The notes under the pieces were generated by a model. It was not told the origin of the DNA and did no database searches. It was given only the letters and a program-made list of their open reading frames with translations. Shown here piece by piece: positions 5,553-10,656 of a stretch of 10,656 nucleotides of DNA. Made by a program: the position numbers and the translations under genes. The stretch is from Balneolaceae bacterium (lineage in GTDB: Bacteria; Bacteroidota; Rhodothermia; Balneolales; Balneolaceae): positions 1-10,656 of the forward strand of contig JAASTO010000078.1 in NCBI GenBank assembly GCA_021767245.1, given 5' to 3'. Numbering within the stretch: the stretch's first letter is position 1; the number at the start of each line of letters is the position of its first letter.

Positions 5553-6770
5553 TTATTTGAACGGTAAGGCGATCTTAAACAAGGAACCCTTCCCTTCTTC
5601 AGAACTGATATCCAGGGTGCCATTCAGCTTATCGATAAGATGTTTCACCAACGGCAAACCAAATCCAAAGCCGGATTCTCCCTTCGTACCGGATGTACTG
5701 CTTGCCTCTCCTTTGAGTATATCCTGAATCTTATCTTCACTGATTCCCATTCCGGTATCTTCAACCAGAAATAAAAGCCTGGCATTTTCCGACTCCTCAT
5801 CAATTTTCAGCTTTTGCTGAACCTTGACCATTCCTCCATCGGGAGTGAATTTAATGGCATTTGAGATCACATTTCCGAGTATTTGAAGGATCTTATTCTT
5901 TGGAAAAGGGATATCAGAATTCTCAGATTCATTGACCACCGTGAACGAAATATTTTTAGCTATAGCCTGAGGAGCGTACAATTTCTCAAGCTTTTCCTTG
6001 AGGGTAAGTAAATTAAATTCTGAAGAATTAGGAGGGCGCGTTTCACCATCAGAATTATTGGTCAATACATCATCAGCCAGTTCAAGTAACGATTGTCCGC
6101 CCTGCTTGATCAAATTGATGAGTTCAAGAATGTCATCAATTTTATTTTCCTGTCCCTGTTCTTTGATCAGGTCTGCAACGCCTATGATTCCACCCAATGG
6201 TCCTCTGATATCATGACTTAATTTTCGCTGTGACTTTCGGGTTTCTTCAAGCTCATCTTTCAGATCATTCAATATCTTGAATGCCGCCAGCCTGTCTACG
6301 ATCTCATCAGCTATGATCTGCAACATTTCGGTCTTTTCAGGTGAGAGTTGCTTATGATCATCATCAAGCACACAAAGTGCCCCGATATTATTTCCATTCT
6401 CTGTGGTTAGAGGGACACCATAGTAGTATCGCAGGTTTGGATCTTTGGTTACATAATCAAAGCTATTGAAGCGTTCATCAGAACTAAGATCTTTGATCTC
6501 CATTGGTTGGTTATCCAATATTGTGTATTGACAAACCGAGTTTTCCCTTGGCATCTGTTCGACCGGTAAGCCATAATGAGCAATTGACCACTGCGTAAAA
6601 GTGTCGATCAGATTTATAAGAGAAATATCGGTACCGGCTACTTTGGCAGCCAGCTTGGTCAGGTCCTTGAACTGTGAATTCAGATTGGAGTAATCAAGAT
6701 CAAGCTCCGATAGCTCCATGATCCTGTCATATTCCTTATCAGGAATCGGGCCTGGTACATTGGTTTCCAT
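5553..6770 (-). CDS. Soluble GAF-domain sensor histidine kinase
   Basis: This 405-residue protein has no membrane segment or signal peptide, so it should sense a cytoplasmic signal. A GAF domain covers about residues 25-165 (INLIDTFTQWSIAHYG, SVCQYTI, YYGVPLTTENGNNIGALCVLD). A short helical linker leads to a HisKA dimerisation region with the H-box KLSHDIRGPLGGIIG (phospho-acceptor His186). The ATPase domain has the N-box NVISNAIKFTPDGG (Asn304), G1 VEDTGMGI (336-343) and G2 SGFGFGLPLVKHL (366-378). All catalytic motifs look intact. GAF domains bind small molecules or chromophores; the conserved Cys80 in SVCQYTI is common in this bacterial GAF subtype and does not by itself prove a ligand. 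No response regulator or receiver domain lies in the window, so its partner is elsewhere. The ATG at 6770 is preceded by GAAAGG seven bases upstream. It is on the same strand as dprA but 161 bp away and probably separately transcribed. Confidence 0.93.
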   Translation of the reverse strand: METNVPGPIPDKEYDRIMELSELDLDYSNLNSQFKDLTKLAAKVAGTDISLINLIDTFTQWSIAHYGLPVEQMPRENSVCQYTILDNQPMEIKDLSSDERFNSFDYVTKDPNLRYYYGVPLTTENGNNIGALCVLDDDHKQLSPEKTEMLQIIADEIVDRLAAFKILNDLKDELEETRKSQRKLSHDIRGPLGGIIGVADLIKEQGQENKIDDILELINLIKQGGQSLLELADDVLTNNSDGETRPPNSSEFNLLTLKEKLEKLYAPQAIAKNISFTVVNESENSDIPFPKNKILQILGNVISNAIKFTPDGGMVKVQQKLKIDEESENARLLFLVEDTGMGISEDKIQDILKGEASSTSGTKGESGFGFGLPLVKHLIDKLNGTLDISSEEGKGSLFKIALPFK

Positions 6771-6809
6771 AATGCGCCTTTCAGATGAATTATATGATTA
6801 TGACTGAAA

Positions 6810-6827
6810 TATTAAGATTCCTTAATA
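6810..6827. promoter_or_regulatory. Perfect dyad upstream of the histidine kinase gene
   Basis: TATTAAG (6810-6816) and CTTAATA (6821-6827) form a perfect 7-bp inverted repeat around ATTC, 40-57 bases upstream of the kinase ATG in the 161-bp gap after dprA. The size and place fit a binding site for a dimeric regulator overlapping the promoter. AT-rich dyads of this size also arise by chance, and no second copy is seen in the window. Confidence 0.3.
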
Positions 6828-6931
6828 AAGGATGCCACTTCTCAATACAATAAACAACTGCCTATTATCAAGCATTTATCTTTAGTTACAAAAGAAATTC
6901 TGCACCGCGTTAAAAGGATTGTGCGTGAACT

Positions 6932-8065
6932 TTATTTCAACTCAAAGATCTTCCCTGCTTTCTGTGAAACCAGGCCTTCCATTTCCAGCTGTAACAAAGC
7001 CACCAAAAGCTGACTGGTGTCCATGCCCACTTCTTCACTCAGGTCATCAACCTGATACGGTTTTCGCTGAAGTAACTTGCATATTTTGATGGAATTCTCA
7101 TCAAGGTCTTCTTTTCTCCAATCCTTTTTATTCAGCTCCTGAACCTTTGCCCCATCACTGCTACTTTCAGAATTCACATCTACAGGCAATTCTTCAATAA
7201 TATCATCCACCGTTTGTACAAGTTTAGCTGCCCCTCTTTTGATCAGATAGTTACATCCGGTACCGGAAGGACTCACAACGGGATGAGGCAATGCGAATAC
7301 TTCCCTGTTTTGATCAAGAGCCAGATCAGCTGTGATCATGCTGCCACCCTTTATACCTGATTCAATCACTAAAACCCCCAAACTCATACCACTAACGATC
7401 CGGTTTCGAACCGGGAAATTTCCGGCATCAGGATTCGTACCAAGCGGATATTCTGTGATCACAGCCCCACCTGATCTCACAATGTCATTTGCGAGCCCGG
7501 CGTTTTCGCGTGGGTACAAATTATCGATCCCTGAACCAAGTACAGCTACTGTTTGGGTATTGTTATCCAGCGCCGTTTGGTGCGCAATGGAATCAATTCC
7601 ATGAGCCAAGCCACTGAATATGCATAAATTTTGACCAGCCAGGTCCTCCGTAAATTTCCTGGCCATTTTGCGGCCGTATGGTGACGTATTCCGGGTCCCG
7701 ACCACGGCTACCCCCGGTTGTTTCAAAGCTTCTGCATTTCCCTTGATCCAGAAAAGAACAGGAGGATCGTAGATCTGCTTCAAAAGGTCGGGATATTCAG
7801 GATCAGCCAGCGTAATGATCTTAGATCCATTCTTCTCGGTCTGCTCTAAAATATGATCAACCTTCTCCCATTCATTAAACGCAAGTACGGATAAGGCTGA
7901 GGCCTCACCGATCCCCTCTACTGACCGCAGCTCTCGCTTGCCAAGGTGAAAGATCTTTTCCGGATCTTTGGTATATCTGATAAGGTTATAAACGCGCCGG
8001 CAACCAAAGCCCGGTATAATGCTTAATGCTAATAGTACCCTAAGTTTCTTCTTGTTTTTTAACAT
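6932..8065 (-). CDS. dprA: DNA-processing protein A (DprA/Smf)
   Basis: This 377-residue cytoplasmic protein should bind incoming single-stranded DNA and load RecA during natural transformation. It has the three regions of full-length DprA. The N-terminal helix-hairpin-helix/SAM-like part spans about residues 1-65 (SIIPGFGCRRVYNLI, ELRSVEGIGEASA). The Rossmann-fold core spans about 80-290: VAVVGTRNTSPYG (119-131), SGLAHGID (151-158), AVLGSGIDNLYP (174-185), GNFPVRNRI (215-223), ESGIKGGSMITA (235-246) and GTGCNYLIKRGA (268-279). After a Ser/Lys/Asp-rich linker (about 295-320) comes a C-terminal winged-helix domain (about 322-375). The ATG at 8065 lies inside the end of obg, overlapping it by 26 bases, which points to translational coupling. 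No other plausible upstream start exists without longer overlap. After the TAA only a weak GCAC/GTGC stem is seen. Presence of dprA hints at competence, but most bacteria carry it, so that alone proves nothing. Confidence 0.96.
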   Translation of the reverse strand: MLKNKKKLRVLLALSIIPGFGCRRVYNLIRYTKDPEKIFHLGKRELRSVEGIGEASALSVLAFNEWEKVDHILEQTEKNGSKIITLADPEYPDLLKQIYDPPVLFWIKGNAEALKQPGVAVVGTRNTSPYGRKMARKFTEDLAGQNLCIFSGLAHGIDSIAHQTALDNNTQTVAVLGSGIDNLYPRENAGLANDIVRSGGAVITEYPLGTNPDAGNFPVRNRIVSGMSLGVLVIESGIKGGSMITADLALDQNREVFALPHPVVSPSGTGCNYLIKRGAAKLVQTVDDIIEELPVDVNSESSSDGAKVQELNKKDWRKEDLDENSIKICKLLQRKPYQVDDLSEEVGMDTSQLLVALLQLEMEGLVSQKAGKIFELK

Positions 8066-9038
8066 CTTGAATCAATTCCCAAAGTTTCTCTCTAAGCTCA
8101 TCGACACCGTGGCCGGTTGCCGAAGAAATAGGAATAACGGGAATTTCGTCATCAAAGTGAAGTTCCTGATCTAACTCATAGCCTTCCTTAAGGTCCATTT
8201 TTGTGATGGCCAGAACACGGGGTTTGTCAAGAAGGTCTTTTCGGTACGATCTCAGTTCATTCAGTAAGGCTTTGTACTCGTACTCAATATCAGAGATAGC
8301 GCTTACCATAAACAATAGTACATTATTTCGCTCAATATGCCTCAGAAACTGAATCCCAAGCCCTTTCCCTTCATGGGCTTCTTCAATGATGCCGGGGATA
8401 TCAGCCATTACAAAACTGCGGTAATCTGAAAACTTGACCACCCCGAGATTGGGCTCAAGCGTAGTAAAAGGATAATCGGCAATTTTTGGCTTGGCATGCG
8501 ACAATGCAGACAGCAAGGTACTCTTTCCGGCATTCGGGAAACCAACCAATCCCACATCAGCGATCAGCTTCAATTCCAGTTCCACCACCCGTTCCTCACC
8601 GGGTTTTCCTTCCTGTGCATACTGCGGCGTTTGATTGGTTGAACTTTTAAAATGCCAGTTCCCCAGCCCACCCTTTCCGCCTTTGGCAATCACCAGCTTT
8701 TGTTCGTGTTCCGTGATCTCTCCAAGTCGCTCTTTGGTTTCTGCATCAAAGGCTACTGTACCCAGCGGCACCTCCAGGATCTCATCTTTACCGTCAGCAC
8801 CGGTGCTTCGTTGTTTTGCCCCATTATCTCCGGCTGCCGCTTTGATGTATTTTCGGTAACGGAGGTCAAGAATGGTATTCAGCTGTTCGTTACCAACAAG
8901 TACAACATCTCCTCCCTTTCCGCCATCACCACCATCAGGGCCACCTTTTGGGACGTACTTTTCTCTTCTAAAGTGCAGGGATCCATCTCCCCCTCTTCCG
9001 GCGGTTACATAAATTTTGGCGTAATCAGCAAAGCGCAT
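8040..9038 (-). CDS. obg: Obg/CgtA GTPase, ribosome assembly and stress
   Basis: This 332-residue GTPase binds the large ribosomal subunit during its maturation and links growth to nucleotide levels. The Gly-rich Obg fold covers about residues 1-158 (GRGGDGSLHFRREKYVPKGG, GGDGGKGGDV, GGKGGLGNWHFKSSTNQTP). The G domain follows with G1 GFPNAGKST (166-174), the switch-I region DYPFTTLEPNLG (188-199), G3 DIPG (213-216), G4 TKMD (279-282) and G5 SSATG (305-309). It ends soon after the G domain (VKKQEET) and lacks the extra C-terminal OCT domain of some Gram-positive Obg proteins. The start MRFADYAKIYV is the conserved family N-terminus. Only a weak purine stretch lies upstream of the ATG. It starts 45 bases after the DPP IV stop and its 3' end overlaps dprA by 26 bases, so the three genes are probably one transcription unit. 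Confidence 0.97.
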   Translation of the reverse strand: MRFADYAKIYVTAGRGGDGSLHFRREKYVPKGGPDGGDGGKGGDVVLVGNEQLNTILDLRYRKYIKAAAGDNGAKQRSTGADGKDEILEVPLGTVAFDAETKERLGEITEHEQKLVIAKGGKGGLGNWHFKSSTNQTPQYAQEGKPGEERVVELELKLIADVGLVGFPNAGKSTLLSALSHAKPKIADYPFTTLEPNLGVVKFSDYRSFVMADIPGIIEEAHEGKGLGIQFLRHIERNNVLLFMVSAISDIEYEYKALLNELRSYRKDLLDKPRVLAITKMDLKEGYELDQELHFDDEIPVIPISSATGHGVDELREKLWELIQDVKKQEET

Positions 9039-9083
9039 GCTTGTATTCCAAGTTTGGTGTTAAATTAAATTTTTTTCGGTCTT

Positions 9084-10656
9084 TTAAAGATGTTCAAAAA
9101 TGAAATCACTCATCAATCGATACAGGTGTCGGCTTGTGTTGCCACCGTAAATACCATGATTTCTGTTGGGATAGATCATGGTTTCAAAATCCACATCTTC
9201 CTCAACCATCGCATCGATCATCTCAACGGTGTTCTGAAAATGCACATTATCATCCCCTGTTCCGTGGATCAACAAATAATTTCCTTCGATCTGTCCGGCT
9301 TTCTTAAGGGGTGAACCGCTATTATAGCCCTCAGGATTCATCTGAGGTGTTTGCATAAACCGCTCAGTGTAAATGGTATCATAGAATCTCCAGTCCGTTA
9401 CGGGAGCCACAGCAATAGCCGTTGTAAAAACATCAAAACCCTCGGCCAGTGAAAGAGAGGACATGTATCCACCATAACTCCATCCCCAAATCCCGATACG
9501 GTTCTCATCCACATAAGGCAGGTCTGCCAGATACTCGGCTACCGCGATCTGATCTTCCGTTTCGTACTGCCCCAGTTTTTTGTAGGTCTGTTTTTTGAAA
9601 TCACGCCCTCTCGCTCCGGTTCCACGATTATCTACGGATACCACAATATATCCCTGATTCGCCAGATATTGATGCCACATCGGGCGTATTCCACTTTCAA
9701 ACGACTTCGTAACAGTTTGACTTCCCGGACCGCCATATACGTACATCAACACCGGATAGCTTTGAGTTGAATCAAAATTTACCGGTTTGATCATGTAGGC
9801 GTTCAGGGTCGTTCCATTCACTTCAACAGTCAGAAACTCTTTTTCAAGATAGCTGTATTCGTTCAATCGGTTTGCCAGCGTATCATTTGATTCAAGTAAA
9901 CGGATCTCCCGGCCATCCTGCCTGTGCAGTGAAATTCTCGGAGGTTTGTTGTGATCAGAATAAGTATCAATGTAATATTTGAAATCACGGCTCATGTTAA
10001 TGTTATGCCATCCCTCACCATTGGTTAGCATACTTTTTCGCCGGCCATCTACCCGTACACTGTATAAGTTTCTTTCCAGGGGTGAACTCTCCGCGCTGAC
10101 GTAATACAAACGGTAATTCCTGTCATCGTGACCTATAAAGTTTGTTACATCCCATTCGCCTGACGTCACCTGTCGAACAAGCTCACCATCCATACCATAC
10201 AGGTAAATATGGTTATATCCATCACGATCGCTTGTGGTGATAAATTGGACTCCGTTTTCGAGGAAATACAGGTCATCGTGCACATCCAGCCAGGTACCAC
10301 TTTCTTCCGTCAGTATCAGATCGGTTTCTCCGGTTTCAACATCAGCGAAGAGCAGATCCTGTTTATTCTGAAGCCGGTTCATTCTACGGATCGCCAAAAG
10401 ATCATTATCACGCGTCCAGTTGATCCTTGGGATATATTGATCCGTTTCATCACCAATATCCATTGTTTTTGTTTCACCATTGTTCAGATCGTACACATGT
10501 ATACTAACCAATGAGTTTTGCTCTCCTGCTTTTGGATACTTGAACCGAACCTGATCCGGGTACAGGCTTCCCCAATCGGTCATAAAGAATTCTTTGACGC
10601 GCTCTTCATTGAACCGATAAAAGGCGATCCGATCACCATCCGGTGACCAAAACCAG
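9084..10656 (-). CDS. Dipeptidyl-peptidase IV (S9B prolyl oligopeptidase family), 5' end outside window
   Basis: The frame is open through the right edge. The ATG at 10583 is internal, since the codons before it read WFWSPDGDRIAFYRFNEERV, the conserved DPP IV beta-propeller sequence. About 524 residues are visible. The first part belongs to the eight-bladed propeller (FKYPKAGE, ITTSDRDGYNHIYLY, TNFIGHD). The alpha/beta-hydrolase part follows with YVYGGPGSQ (oxyanion-hole Tyr), VDNRGTGARG, the nucleophile elbow GIWGWSYGGY, HGTGDDNVHFQ (catalytic Asp) and NRNHGI (catalytic His), then a normal C-terminus. Counting from the internal Met, the triad is Ser369, Asp444 and His476. The enzyme removes X-Pro or X-Ala dipeptides from peptide N-termini; in related bacteria it is periplasmic or exported, but the signal peptide region is not in the window. 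The double-Glu motif that binds the substrate amino group also lies just outside. It is the first visible gene of the run that continues into obg and dprA. Confidence 0.94.
   Translation of the reverse strand, partial: WFWSPDGDRIAFYRFNEERVKEFFMTDWGSLYPDQVRFKYPKAGEQNSLVSIHVYDLNNGETKTMDIGDETDQYIPRINWTRDNDLLAIRRMNRLQNKQDLLFADVETGETDLILTEESGTWLDVHDDLYFLENGVQFITTSDRDGYNHIYLYGMDGELVRQVTSGEWDVTNFIGHDDRNYRLYYVSAESSPLERNLYSVRVDGRRKSMLTNGEGWHNINMSRDFKYYIDTYSDHNKPPRISLHRQDGREIRLLESNDTLANRLNEYSYLEKEFLTVEVNGTTLNAYMIKPVNFDSTQSYPVLMYVYGGPGSQTVTKSFESGIRPMWHQYLANQGYIVVSVDNRGTGARGRDFKKQTYKKLGQYETEDQIAVAEYLADLPYVDENRIGIWGWSYGGYMSSLSLAEGFDVFTTAIAVAPVTDWRFYDTIYTERFMQTPQMNPEGYNSGSPLKKAGQIEGNYLLIHGTGDDNVHFQNTVEMIDAMVEEDVDFETMIYPNRNHGIYGGNTSRHLYRLMSDFIFEHL

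Noticed and set aside
8652..9068. Open frame of 138 codons on the plus strand opposite obg
   Set aside because: It is a by-product of the Gly-rich Obg coding sequence on the other strand; no start signal or recognisable protein character.
10480..10583. ATG at 10583 as the true start of the DPP IV gene
   Set aside because: The in-frame codons upstream to the window edge match the conserved WSPDG-IAFYRF propeller region, so the gene continues beyond the edge.

Overview
The window looks like a chromosomal segment from a Bacteroidota/Balneolota-type (FCB group) bacterium. This rests on the overall flavour of the proteins: an S9B dipeptidyl-peptidase IV, a soluble GAF histidine kinase with an HDIRGP-type H-box, an Obg without a C-terminal OCT domain, a long PgcA-like phosphohexomutase and a stand-alone DUF559 gene. 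It is an inference from protein style; there is no rRNA or other marker to prove it.

Layout. Positions 1-5436 read on the plus strand and 5553-10656 on the minus strand, so the two blocks converge on an inverted repeat with a T-tract at about 5445-5533. The plus block starts with two tandem SPFH/band-7 (stomatin-like) genes; the first is cut by the window edge. Next comes a gene-poor stretch of about 1.17 kb (1227-2393). It holds short inverted repeats and then two directly repeated, structured elements of about 230 bp (about 1420-1656 and 2084-2312) that flank a DUF559 (Vsr-like nuclease fold) gene broken by a one-base insertion in an A-run. After it come an alpha-D-phosphohexomutase (2394-4130) and a bacterial homologue of archaeo-eukaryotic release factor 1/pelota, the baeRF class (4291-5436).

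The minus block reads from right to left: a dipeptidyl-peptidase IV cut by the right edge, the ribosome-assembly GTPase obg, and dprA, which overlaps the end of obg by 26 bases. These three probably form one transcription unit. A 161-bp gap follows, then a soluble GAF-HisKA-HATPase sensor kinase without a response regulator beside it.

Most genes are housekeeping or common accessory functions (membrane microdomain scaffolding, sugar-phosphate metabolism, ribosome assembly, DNA uptake/recombination, peptide degradation). The least explained part is the DUF559 interval with its duplicated hairpin-bearing flanks, which looks like a decayed, possibly multicopy, selfish cassette. The second is the baeRF protein with its GGQ-like loop and structured leader.
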